Shown here one piece after another: positions 25,203 through 32,980 of a DNA stretch of 64,000 nucleotides. The DNA comes from an uncultured Paracoccaceae bacterium. GTDB taxonomy: Bacteria; Pseudomonadota; Alphaproteobacteria; Rhodobacterales; Rhodobacteraceae. The notes below the pieces were generated by a model, which saw only the letters and a program-made list of their open reading frames with translations, searched no databases and had not been told where the DNA came from. The DNA lies in NCBI GenBank assembly GCA_951812615.1, contig CATOSU010000001.1, forward strand, positions 868,001 to 932,000. The letters run 5' to 3'. Each line of letters opens with the position of its first letter. Positions within the stretch are counted from its first letter, which is position 1. Both the position numbers and the translations under genes were made by a program.

Positions 25203-26596
25203 CAGCCTGTGCTCTCCTCTGCCCCGGGGCTGTTTATCACGCGGCCACCGACCTTGCCCAGACCGTGGGTCCAGAATCGCCACATCAGCAGCACCCCGGC
25301 AAAGGCCAGCCCGATCACCAGCCCGGTCCACACGCCGATGCCGCCGAGGTTGAGCGAAAAGCCCAGCACATAGGACACCGGCAGTCCGACCACCCAGTAG
25401 GACAGGGCCGCAATCACCATCGGCACGGCGGTGTCCTGCACCCCGCGCAACAGGCCCAGCGCGATCACCTGCGCGCCGTCGACCAGCTGGAACAGCGCCG
25501 CCATCGCCAGCAGACCGGTGCCGATGGCAATGATGTCCGGGCGCGCCGGGTCATCGGCATCAAGGAATTGCGACAACAAAGGCTCCGGCGCCAGCAGGAA
25601 CAACGCGACGGTCATCAGCGCCACACCCAGCGACAAGAAGCTGACCACCAGCGCACCGCGCGCCATATGCGCCCGGTCCCTGCGGCCATAGGCGTTTCCG
25701 GCCCGCACGGTTGCCGCGTTGGACAGGCCGATATGGATCATGAACGTGCCCGAGGCCAGCGTGATCGCAATGCCGTGCGCCGCCAGCGGCACGGTCCCGA
25801 GCCAGCCCATCATCAGCGCCGAGGCGGCAAAGAGCGAGGTTTCCATCAGCGAGGTCAGCCCGATCGGCACCCCCAGCCGGAAGACCCGGGCAAACATTTC
25901 CCAGTCCGGACGCCAGAGCCGGCGAAACAGGTCGTGCTGCGGCAGCACAAGCGCAGCATAGGCCACGGATCCGGCCAGCGACACCAACTGCGTGCCGACG
26001 GAGGCCCAGGCCGCGCCCGCCAGCCCCAGTTCCGGCGCGCCCCAGTTGCCGAAAATCAGGGCATAGTTGAGAACACCGTTGGCCACAGCCGCAATCACCG
26101 TCATCCACAGCACGAACTGCGTGCGCTCCAGCGCCGCCAGATAGCTTTTCAGCACCATCACCAGCAGGGCCGGAAACAGCCCCCAACCGGCAATGCGCAG
26201 ATATTCCGCCGCGTCCGCCGACAGCGCCGCGGACTGGCCGGTCAGGCGCAGCACCGGTTCGGACAGGATCATCAGCGGCATGGCCGCGATCGCGAACAGA
26301 AGGCTCAGCCACAGCCCCATGCGCGTCACCCGGCGCAGGCTGGTTTCGTCACCTTCGGCGTCAAAGGCCGCCACCATCGGCATCACCGCCCAGGCAAAGC
26401 CCGACCCCATGATCAGCAAGGTGAAGAAATAGGTATGCCCCAGCGTGACCGCCGCCAGCGCCTCGACCCCGTACCAGCCCAGCATGACTGTGTCGGTCAG
26501 GCCGATGGCGAACTGGGCCAGGTGACCGCCGACCAGCGGCAGCCCCAGCACCAGCACCGCACGGGCGTGACCGGGATATGTCATTCGGGGTTTCAT
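25202..26596 (-). CDS. MATE family multidrug efflux transporter
   Basis: This 464-residue inner-membrane protein has about twelve transmembrane segments in two pseudo-repeats. The N-terminal repeat contains GLPLVGGHLAQFAIGLTDTVMLGWYG, split here as GLPLVGGHLAQFAIG and LTDTVMLGWYG; the second repeat has GVPIGLTSLMETSLFAASAL. MATE pumps expel cationic drugs or metabolites with Na+ or H+. It is first in a three-gene unit with the thioesterase and racemase-like genes and diverges from the DUF2461 gene across a twin palindrome. Confidence 0.9.
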   Translation of the reverse strand: MKPRMTYPGHARAVLVLGLPLVGGHLAQFAIGLTDTVMLGWYGVEALAAVTLGHTYFFTLLIMGSGFAWAVMPMVAAFDAEGDETSLRRVTRMGLWLSLLFAIAAMPLMILSEPVLRLTGQSAALSADAAEYLRIAGWGLFPALLVMVLKSYLAALERTQFVLWMTVIAAVANGVLNYALIFGNWGAPELGLAGAAWASVGTQLVSLAGSVAYAALVLPQHDLFRRLWRPDWEMFARVFRLGVPIGLTSLMETSLFAASALMMGWLGTVPLAAHGIAITLASGTFMIHIGLSNAATVRAGNAYGRRDRAHMARGALVVSFLSLGVALMTVALFLLAPEPLLSQFLDADDPARPDIIAIGTGLLAMAALFQLVDGAQVIALGLLRGVQDTAVPMVIAALSYWVVGLPVSYVLGFSLNLGGIGVWTGLVIGLAFAGVLLMWRFWTHGLGKVGGRVINSPGAEESTG

Positions 26597-26653
26597 ATTT
26601 CCGCGATAGGCTCAAAGCGCCGCGCCCGCAAGCCCGGGCACAACCGCGCCGGG

Positions 26654-26702
26654 GCCCGGAATTTTTCAAAAATTCCGGGCCGTTTTCTTTCAAAGAAAAC
26701 GG
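26654..26702. repeat. Twin perfect AT-rich palindromes (copy C)
   Basis: GCCCGGAATTTTT/AAAAATTCCGGGC around a single C (26654-26680) is followed directly by CCGTTTTCTTT/AAAGAAAACGG around a single C (26680-26702). Core sequences match copy B but in the opposite order. The location is the divergent gap between the MATE and DUF2461 genes. Confidence 0.85.
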
Positions 26703-26753
26703 TGGCACATCTGCAACCGCGTGATTAACCTGAAGGTGAAACAGGAGGCTGCC

Positions 26754-27389
26754 ATGTCCCGGAACTTCGACACCCTGATCCCTGACGCCCGGTCCTTTCT
26801 GTCCGAACTGGCAGACAATAACAGCCGCGACTGGTTTGCGGCCAACAAGCCCCGCTACGAGGCGCAGCTCAAACAGCCTGCGCTGGCTCTGCTGGAGCAG
26901 GTCGCGGCGCAGTGGGGGGCTGAGACGGGACAGCCTCTCAAGCCGAAACTCTTCCGCGCCAACCGCGACGTGCGGTTTTCCAAGGACAAGACCCCCTACA
27001 ACACCCATCTGCACATGCTCTGGGCGGAAGCCGACGGGCCCGGCTGGTTTCTGGGCATTTCTCCCGAATACGTCACCGCTGGGGCCGGAAGGATGGGGTT
27101 CGACAAGGCGCAGCTGGACCTGTGGCGGGCGTCGGTGGACGGGCCGGACGGTGCCGAACTGGCCCGCGTGCTGGTGGAAACCGGCGCCCGGCTGGACGAG
27201 CCCGAACTCAAACGCGTGCCCGCGCCCTATGACAAGGATCACCCGCAGGGTGCACTGCTGCGGCGCAAATCCCTGACGCTCTGGCGTGACATTGCCGACC
27301 CGGCGGCCCGCGACGGGCTGGTCCCGGCGCTGACCGCGGCCTTTGCTTCGCTCATCCCGGCAATGGACCTTCTGCGGCGCATGATCTGA
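26754..27389 (+). CDS. DUF2461 (TIGR02453) family protein
   Basis: This 211-residue protein has the family hallmarks: LSELADNNSRDWFAANKPRY at the N-terminus, KPKLFRANRDVRFSKDKTPYN in the middle, and PGWFLGISPEYV. The family is widespread in bacteria and has no assigned biochemical function. AGGAGG lies 6 nt before the ATG at 26754. It is followed after 82 bases by the UPF0173 hydrolase gene on the same strand. Confidence 0.88.
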   Translation: MSRNFDTLIPDARSFLSELADNNSRDWFAANKPRYEAQLKQPALALLEQVAAQWGAETGQPLKPKLFRANRDVRFSKDKTPYNTHLHMLWAEADGPGWFLGISPEYVTAGAGRMGFDKAQLDLWRASVDGPDGAELARVLVETGARLDEPELKRVPAPYDKDHPQGALLRRKSLTLWRDIADPAARDGLVPALTAAFASLIPAMDLLRRMI

Positions 27390-27471
27390 TCGCGCGGAGA
27401 AATGCAAACCGGTCGTGGATTTTTTGCAATCCGGTGTTAGGCTCCGCCTGACACGGATAGGAGGAAATCCC

Positions 27472-28164
27472 ATGAAAATCATCTGGCTGGGCCATGGCAG
27501 CTTCCGCATCGAAACCGCGGGCCAGACGCTGCTGATCGACCCCTGGCTCACCGGCAACCCGGTTCTGCCCGAGGACCAGCACGAGGCCGCCGTCGCCGGC
27601 GGAACGCATATCCTGCTGACCCATTGCCATTTCGACCATGTTGCCGATCTGGTGCCACTGTCGAAGAAACTGGGTGTTCCGGCCGTCGGCCAGTACGATA
27701 TCATGTCGCATTTCGGCGAAAAGGACGGCATCGAAACCGTTGGTTTCAACAAGGGCGGCACGGTGGACCTGAACGGGGTCAAGGTGTCGATGGTCCCGGC
27801 TTCGCATTCCACCACCTTCCAGACGCCCGAGGACCTGCGCACCGGCGGCACCGAAGTGGGCTTCATGATCCGCTCCGAAGGGCACACGGTTTATGTGTCC
27901 GGCGACACCGATATCATGGCCGACATGGACTGGATGGGCGATTATTTCAAACCCGATATCGGCATTCTCAGCGCCGGTGGCCATTTCACCATGGACATGG
28001 CCGGGGCGGCCTATGCCGCGAAACGGTATTTCAGTTTCAAGACCGTGATCCCCTGCCATTACCGCACCTTCCCGCTGCTGGAACAATCGGCGCAGGACCT
28101 GATTGACGGGCTGCCGGGCGTCGATGTGATCGAGCCGCAGGTGATGCAGGCCATCGAGGTCTGA
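27472..28164 (+). CDS. UPF0173 metal-dependent hydrolase (metallo-beta-lactamase fold)
   Basis: This 230-residue protein has the metallo-beta-lactamase metal motif HCHFDH (in LLTHCHFDHVADL), a second His in VPASHSTTF, Asp in SGDTDIMADM, and a C-terminal His in CHYRTFPLL. It belongs to the UPF0173/YtkL-type family, close in fold to UlaG-like lactonases and nucleases, with unknown substrate. GGAGG precedes the ATG at 27472. It lies 124 bases upstream of a nucleotidyl cyclase array on the same strand. Confidence 0.87.
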   Translation: MKIIWLGHGSFRIETAGQTLLIDPWLTGNPVLPEDQHEAAVAGGTHILLTHCHFDHVADLVPLSKKLGVPAVGQYDIMSHFGEKDGIETVGFNKGGTVDLNGVKVSMVPASHSTTFQTPEDLRTGGTEVGFMIRSEGHTVYVSGDTDIMADMDWMGDYFKPDIGILSAGGHFTMDMAGAAYAAKRYFSFKTVIPCHYRTFPLLEQSAQDLIDGLPGVDVIEPQVMQAIEV

Positions 28165-28288
28165 GCCGGTCCGCCGGCGTAGGTATGCAGGGAACGGTCC
28201 GAAACACGATGATGGCACGAACACAACCCGAACAGACGGACCGGCGGGCCGCGTTTCCGCGCCGCCGGCCCGGCCGGACGGGGGCGGC

Positions 28289-29254
28289 ATGAGCAGCAGA
28301 TCCCCCGAACTCGAAGCCATCGCCCGCCGCTGGATGCGCGGATTGGCCATGCTGGACGGGGAAATCATGGTGAACCTGCTGTCGGGATCCGATCCGCTGG
28401 TTTTCTGCGGGTCCGCCGAGGGCGAGATCTGGCGCGGCGACCTGATCCGCAGCTCTTACGCCGCGCATGTCGCCGAGATCCCCAAAAGCACCATCGCCGA
28501 CGAAGAGGTCGAAGCCTATGCCACCGACGACACCGGCTGGGCGCTGTGGACCGGCCGGATGCACTTTGCCGGCATGACCCGTCCCGGCTTTGTGCGCGTG
28601 ACGCTGATATTCGCGCTGGAAAAGGGGATCTGGAAGGTTCAGCACATCCACAATTCCTTAGCCTCACCGAATATCGAGGAACTGGGCATCGAGCATCATG
28701 TGCTCGACGACCTGCTTCAGGCGGCACGGACCAGCGCGCCGGATCTGGGCCGCAGCGGCAGCGCCACGGTGATGTTCACCGACATCGCCGACAGCACCGC
28801 GCTGGCCGCAGCGCTGGGCGATGCCCGCTGGGCGGACGTGGTGCAGGCACATGTGACGCTGATTTCCGGCTGCCTTGCAGATCACGACGGGCGGCTTGTG
28901 AAATCGCTGGGCGACGGAACCATGTCCACCTTCGGGTCGGCCGGTGCCGCCATGCAGGCCGCCAAGTCCATTCAGGCCGCGCTGGCGGCAGACAAATCCG
29001 AACCGTGTCTGCAGGTCCGCATCGGGCTGCATACCGGGGACCTGATCGAGGCCGGAGACGATTTTTTCGGCACCGTCGTCAACAAGGCCGCCCGCATCGC
29101 AAGCTCTGCCCGGGCCGGCGAAATCCGCGTGTCCGACGCCTCCCGCGCCATGGTGGGCGGCACGCGCGACTACGCGTTCAGCGACCTCGCCAAATTCACC
29201 CTGAAGGGTCTGGAGGGCGAGCATCAGACATACCGGCTGGAATGGCAGCCATGA
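28289..29254 (+). CDS. NTF2-like domain fused to class III nucleotidyl cyclase (array member 1)
   Basis: This 321-residue soluble protein has an NTF2-like/SnoaL-type domain (about residues 1-125, with RSPELEAIARRWMRG and EGEIWRGDLIRSSY) and a class III cyclase domain (155-320). Metal ligands are Asp165 (VMFTDIADST) and Asp209 (KSLGDGTMSTF). Lys205 and Asp258 (GDDFFGTVVN) are the adenine-selecting pair, and Asn265 and Arg269 (VNKAAR) the transition-state residues, so an active adenylate cyclase is predicted. The NTF2-like part is a plausible ligand-sensing module. Its stop overlaps the next start (ATGA) in a four-paralogue array. Confidence 0.88.
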   Translation: MSSRSPELEAIARRWMRGLAMLDGEIMVNLLSGSDPLVFCGSAEGEIWRGDLIRSSYAAHVAEIPKSTIADEEVEAYATDDTGWALWTGRMHFAGMTRPGFVRVTLIFALEKGIWKVQHIHNSLASPNIEELGIEHHVLDDLLQAARTSAPDLGRSGSATVMFTDIADSTALAAALGDARWADVVQAHVTLISGCLADHDGRLVKSLGDGTMSTFGSAGAAMQAAKSIQAALAADKSEPCLQVRIGLHTGDLIEAGDDFFGTVVNKAARIASSARAGEIRVSDASRAMVGGTRDYAFSDLAKFTLKGLEGEHQTYRLEWQP

Positions 29255-29682
29255 TCGAACGCTCGCCGGAGCTGGAGGCTGTCACCCGGCGGTTCGTGCG
29301 GGCGATGCAGGCGCGCGATGCCGAGACGCTGGCGCACATGTGTTCGGATGACCCCAGCCTGCGGTATGTCGGCACCTCGGGGCGTGGCTGGACCGACGAG
29401 ATCGTGCGCGAAGGGCTGGGCGAACATGCAGGCGAACGCCCGGAATTCGAGATTGGCGAAGAACAGGTCGAGGCCTTTGAATGCGGACCGGTTGGCTGGG
29501 CCTACTGGACGGCAACGGCGGCATTCTCGCAGGTTGACACCCCGACCGAGATCCGCCTGTCGGACGAGGCCCGGTTTCTGGTCGGGGCCGATCCGGGCTT
29601 CGCCATCACAGGCCCCAAAATCGTGACGATCCGCGGGCTCGAGGGGCAGCACCTGATCCACCGGCTGGAGTGGGCGGCATGA
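29251..29682 (+). CDS. Catalytic-core-deleted cyclase paralogue (array member 2)
   Basis: This 143-residue paralogue keeps the array's N-terminal NTF2-like part (ERSPELEAVTRRFVRAMQ to GWAYWTATAAF, about residues 1-95). It then jumps to the extreme C-terminal cyclase tail (SDEARFLVGADP ... GLEGQHLIHRLEWAA, residues 104-143). About 175 residues present in its neighbours are absent in frame, including both metal Asp motifs and the Asn/Arg pair. It cannot be a cyclase. The reading frame and both 4-base overlaps with neighbours are intact, so it is not an obvious pseudogene. It could act as a ligand-binding or dimerising regulator of the other members. Confidence 0.8.
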   Translation: MIERSPELEAVTRRFVRAMQARDAETLAHMCSDDPSLRYVGTSGRGWTDEIVREGLGEHAGERPEFEIGEEQVEAFECGPVGWAYWTATAAFSQVDTPTEIRLSDEARFLVGADPGFAITGPKIVTIRGLEGQHLIHRLEWAA

Positions 29683-30653
29683 GCGGGGTCAAACCGTCCC
29701 CCGAGTTGCTGGCCGTGGCGCGGCGCTGGTTCAGGGCGGTGCTCGAACGGCAGAACAGCCAGTTGGAGCATTTCATCTCCCGTGGCGACATTGTGCGCTT
29801 CATCGGCTCGGCCGAAGGCGAAAACTGGTCCGGCCCGGCCGTGCGCGAGGCCGTCAACGCGCATTTCGCCGAGATCCCACCGGTTCTGAACTATGATGAA
29901 CTGTTTGCCGAAGCCCATGAAAAGGACGGCGTCGGCTGGACTTTCTTTGTCAACAGGTTCCATTTCGAAACCCGCGCTGAACCGATTGTGTTTCACTCCA
30001 CACTGGTTTTCGTCCTAGAGGACAATGCCTGGAAAATGGTTCAGCGCCATGCCTCTGTCACCGCGCCCAACTTCGAAACGACCGGTCATGAACATTCCGC
30101 CATCCAGAAACTGGTCGATGCGGCGCAGAAGGGGTTTTCGCTGGGCCAGCGCGAAGGCCTGGCCTCGGTCATGTTCACCGATCTGGTCAATTCCTCGGCG
30201 CTGGCCAGCGCGATGGGCGACCGGGCCTGGTCCGGTATCGTGTCCACGCATTTTGCCGACCTGCGCGGGATCATCGAAGCTCAAGGCGGACAGTTCGTGA
30301 AATCGCTGGGCGATGGCACCATGTCGTCGTTCTCTTCGGCCCGCGCCGCGCTGGGCGCCGCCCGCATGGTGCAGGCGGACATGGCCGCGCAAACGAGCGA
30401 ACCGCGCCTGAGCCTGCGGATCGGCATCCATACCGGCGACGTGGTGCAATCGGACGACGATTTCTTTGGCACCGTGGTCAATAAATCCGCCCGGATCACT
30501 GCACTGGCCGATCCCGGTGCCATTCTGGTTTCCGATGTCACCCGCGCCATGGTGGGCATCGACCCCGATCACGTCTTCTCCGGCCCGATCACGACACCGC
30601 TGAAGGGGCTGGAGGGCGAGCATGTGATCCACAGGCTGGAGTGGCAGGCGTGA
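29679..30653 (+). CDS. NTF2-like domain fused to class III nucleotidyl cyclase (array member 3)
   Basis: This 324-residue paralogue has the same layout as member 1: an NTF2-like domain (SPELLAVARRWFRAVLERQN, EGENWSGPAVREAVNAHF), a linker with GHEHSAIQKLVDAA, and a cyclase domain. All catalytic positions are present: SVMFTDLVNSS, VKSLGDGTMSSF, DDDFFGTVVNKSARI. The tail GLEGEHVIHRLEWQA is nearly identical to that of member 2. It starts at ATG 29679 overlapping the previous stop and ends overlapping the GTG start of member 4, so the four are translationally coupled. Confidence 0.88.
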   Translation: MSGVKPSPELLAVARRWFRAVLERQNSQLEHFISRGDIVRFIGSAEGENWSGPAVREAVNAHFAEIPPVLNYDELFAEAHEKDGVGWTFFVNRFHFETRAEPIVFHSTLVFVLEDNAWKMVQRHASVTAPNFETTGHEHSAIQKLVDAAQKGFSLGQREGLASVMFTDLVNSSALASAMGDRAWSGIVSTHFADLRGIIEAQGGQFVKSLGDGTMSSFSSARAALGAARMVQADMAAQTSEPRLSLRIGIHTGDVVQSDDDFFGTVVNKSARITALADPGAILVSDVTRAMVGIDPDHVFSGPITTPLKGLEGEHVIHRLEWQA

Positions 30654-31612
30654 TCCGCCGGTCGCCCGAGATCGAGGCCATCGTGATGCGCTGGACCCGG
30701 CTGATCCGGCTGCACGAGGTCGCGGACATTCCGCATTTCCTGTCCCGGGACGAGTCGCTGCTTTATATCGGCACCAGTCACGAGGAGATCTGGCGCGACC
30801 GGATCCTGCGCGACGGGATCGCCGATCATCTGGCCGAAGTGCCCGACATCACCGAAGACGACATCGAGGTCGAGGCCTGGGAAAACGGTGAAACCGGCTG
30901 GGCCTTCTACAAGTGCCGGTTCGGTGTGCCTGCGACCGGCGCGTCCGGCGTGCACCGGCTGACCTGCGTGTTCGTGATGGAGCGCGGCGGGTGGAAAATG
31001 GTGCAGCACCACCTGTCGCAGCCGGATTCGAACATCGAGAAACTGGGGATGGAGCATCAGGCGCTGAACGCGCTGGTCGACGCCGCGCGCGACGGTTTCC
31101 GGCTGGAACAGAGCGAGGGCATGGCGTCGGTCATGTTCACCGATATCGCGGACTCAACAGCACTGGCGGCCGCGCTGGGAGACAGGACATGGGCCGGGGT
31201 GGTTGCCGAGCATCTGAACATGGTCGGGGCGGTGATTGCCGGTCAGGGCGGCACGCTGGTGAAGTCGCTGGGCGACGGGACAATGTCGAGTTTTCCCACC
31301 GCCCGGGCCGCGCTGGAGGCGGCGGTGGAGGTGCAGCGCCGTGTTGCAACGCGGGACCGGGACCCGGCACTGGGTCTGCGTGTCGCGGTGCATACCGGTG
31401 ACGTGGTGCGCACCGACGACGATTTCTTCGGCACGGTCGTCAACAAGGCCGCACGCCTGACCAGTGCCGCGCAGCCGGGCGAAATCCTCGCATCGGATGC
31501 GACCCGCCTGATGGCGGGATCCGCGCCGGGCCTGATCTTCGGGGAGCCGGTGATGGCAGAGCTGCGCGGGCTGGACGGCACGCATGTGCATTACCGGCTG
31601 GACTGGTCCTGA
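30650..31612 (+). CDS. NTF2-like domain fused to class III nucleotidyl cyclase (array member 4)
   Basis: This 320-residue protein probably starts at GTG 30650 in a GTGA overlap with the previous stop, giving the same N-terminus as its paralogues (RRSPEIEAIVMRWTRL). The NTF2-like domain contains EEIWRDRILRDGIADH. The cyclase domain retains Asp165 in VMFTDIADST, VKSLGDGTMSSF, DDDFFGTVVNKAAR and the tail GLDGTHVHYRLDW. It should be catalytically competent. Its 3' end overlaps the convergent GFA-family gene by 22 bases. Confidence 0.87.
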   Translation: MIRRSPEIEAIVMRWTRLIRLHEVADIPHFLSRDESLLYIGTSHEEIWRDRILRDGIADHLAEVPDITEDDIEVEAWENGETGWAFYKCRFGVPATGASGVHRLTCVFVMERGGWKMVQHHLSQPDSNIEKLGMEHQALNALVDAARDGFRLEQSEGMASVMFTDIADSTALAAALGDRTWAGVVAEHLNMVGAVIAGQGGTLVKSLGDGTMSSFPTARAALEAAVEVQRRVATRDRDPALGLRVAVHTGDVVRTDDDFFGTVVNKAARLTSAAQPGEILASDATRLMAGSAPGLIFGEPVMAELRGLDGTHVHYRLDWS

Positions 31613-32088
31613 TCATCGGCCAGCTGCGCGTGCCAGTCCGCAAGGCTCTGGTCCGGGTATTCTTCGAAGCTGCGGTCGCCCGGCACGGTATCCGGCACCG
31701 CCCATGACGCCCGGCAGCCCAGCATCATGTGCCAGCGCCGCGACGGGACCGGCAGGTCGGTGTCGATGGCGGAGGCATGGGGATGCACCAGATCGGGCCA
31801 GCGCGGATCCCAGAGCCAGAGCTGTGACCCGCAGTTGCCGCAGAAACTGCGCTCGGCCGGGCTGTGTTCAGGGCCGTCCGCCCGTTCGATCACCGCGCGG
31901 TAGACCCGGATGTGATCGCTGCCGGTTATCTCCAGCGTGGTGAAATCGGCGCCGATGTTCACGGCAAACCCGCCGGCGCCGGCGGTCTTGCGGCACACCT
32001 CGCAGTAGCACCGGTTGAACGGTATGCAGGACGGGGCCTCGACCGAGAATGTCACCGCCCTGCAGTGGCAGGACCCATTGAGTTTCAT
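31591..32088 (-). CDS. GFA-family protein (glutathione-dependent formaldehyde-activating enzyme-like)
   Basis: This 165-residue zinc-binding protein carries the GFA/CENP-V signature: SCHCRAVTF, NRCYCEVCRKT, and FCGNCGSQL, which supply the cysteines for structural and catalytic zinc. The family includes S-(hydroxymethyl)glutathione synthase, but most members have unknown substrates, so no reaction is claimed. GGGAGA precedes ATG 32088. The last 22 bases overlap the end of the convergent cyclase gene. Confidence 0.87.
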   Translation of the reverse strand: MKLNGSCHCRAVTFSVEAPSCIPFNRCYCEVCRKTAGAGGFAVNIGADFTTLEITGSDHIRVYRAVIERADGPEHSPAERSFCGNCGSQLWLWDPRWPDLVHPHASAIDTDLPVPSRRWHMMLGCRASWAVPDTVPGDRSFEEYPDQSLADWHAQLADDQDQSSR

Positions 32089-32142
32089 GCGTGTCTCCCG
32101 ATCGGCGCGCTCATCGGTCCTCACGGACCTCTTCGCGGCGCA

Positions 32143-32448
32143 TCATTCTTCGCGTTCCGTGGTGAAGGCCAGCGGATAGCCGTATTGCCGGCCATAATCC
32201 GTGGCGTCGTTTGCCTTGGTCTCGGCCACTTCCTTGGTATAGACCGCCACCACACAGGCGCCTTTTTTATGCGCCGTCAGCATCACGCCGCCGGCCTGCG
32301 CCTCGGTCATGCGGAACACCGCCATCAGCACCGCCGTCACGAAATCGCGCGGGGTATAGTCGTCGTTGAGCAGGATCACCTTCCAGAGCTTCGGACGCTC
32401 GGGCTTTGGCTTGGTGCTGGCCTTGGGAAGGGTTTCGGTTCCGGTCAT
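32143..32448 (-). CDS. clpS: ATP-dependent Clp protease adaptor ClpS
   Basis: This 101-residue adaptor binds N-degron substrates and docks them on ClpA. The core LWKVILLNDDYTPRDFV contains the Asn-Asp-Asp of the substrate pocket, and VFRMTEAQAGGVMLTAHKKGACVV is the second conserved block. A short Lys/Pro-rich N-terminal extension docks to ClpA in known members. No clpA is adjacent. It follows tadA on the same strand after 9 bases. Confidence 0.95.
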   Translation of the reverse strand: MTGTETLPKASTKPKPERPKLWKVILLNDDYTPRDFVTAVLMAVFRMTEAQAGGVMLTAHKKGACVVAVYTKEVAETKANDATDYGRQYGYPLAFTTEREE

Positions 32449-32457
32449 GGCGCCAGA

Positions 32458-32919
32458 TTAGCACAGCCCGTTACGTTTCCGGGCAAAGAAATCCCGCAGG
32501 ATCCGGGCCGGCTCTTCGCCGCCGATACCGTCATAGACTTCGGGAACATGATGCGTCTGCGCATGTGTGAACACCTGTGCGCCATGGGCGACGCCGCCCG
32601 ATTTCGGGTCCGCCGCGCCATAGTAGACGCGGGCGATGCGGGCCGCTGCGATCGCCGCGGCGCACATCGCGCAGGGTTCCAGCGTGACGTAGAGGTCATA
32701 TCCCGGCAGCCGTTCCGAACCGGCCGCGGCACAGCCAGCCCGGATCACCAGCATCTCGGCATGGGCAGACGGGTCGCACAGCTCCCGCGTCCGGTTGCCG
32801 CTTGCGGCCACGACCCGGCCATCCGGCGCAACCAGCACCGCGCCGACCGGCACCTCGCCCCTGCCAGCAGCGGCGCGGGCTTCTTCAAGTGCCTGATTCA
32901 TATGGGATTTGAACACCAT
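32458..32919 (-). CDS. tadA: tRNA-specific adenosine deaminase
   Basis: The 153-residue zinc enzyme deaminates A34 of tRNA-Arg(ACG) to inosine. HAEMLVI supplies His and the catalytic Glu; LEPCAMCAAAI supplies the two zinc Cys. GEVPVGAVLV at the N-terminus is also typical. It diverges from rluB across 61 bases and precedes clpS, a layout I recall from related genomes. Confidence 0.95.
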   Translation of the reverse strand: MVFKSHMNQALEEARAAAGRGEVPVGAVLVAPDGRVVAASGNRTRELCDPSAHAEMLVIRAGCAAAGSERLPGYDLYVTLEPCAMCAAAIAAARIARVYYGAADPKSGGVAHGAQVFTHAQTHHVPEVYDGIGGEEPARILRDFFARKRNGLC

Positions 32920-32980
32920 GCCCCACCCTGCCCCGCAATCCCCGCTTTCGCAAGCGCGCGCGATGGGCTAAGCCCCGCGC

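Noticed and set aside
29251-29682. Calling cyclase array member 2 a pseudogene
   Set aside because: The frame is open, both overlaps with neighbours are intact and the deletion is exactly in frame, so it is reported as a gene of altered function.
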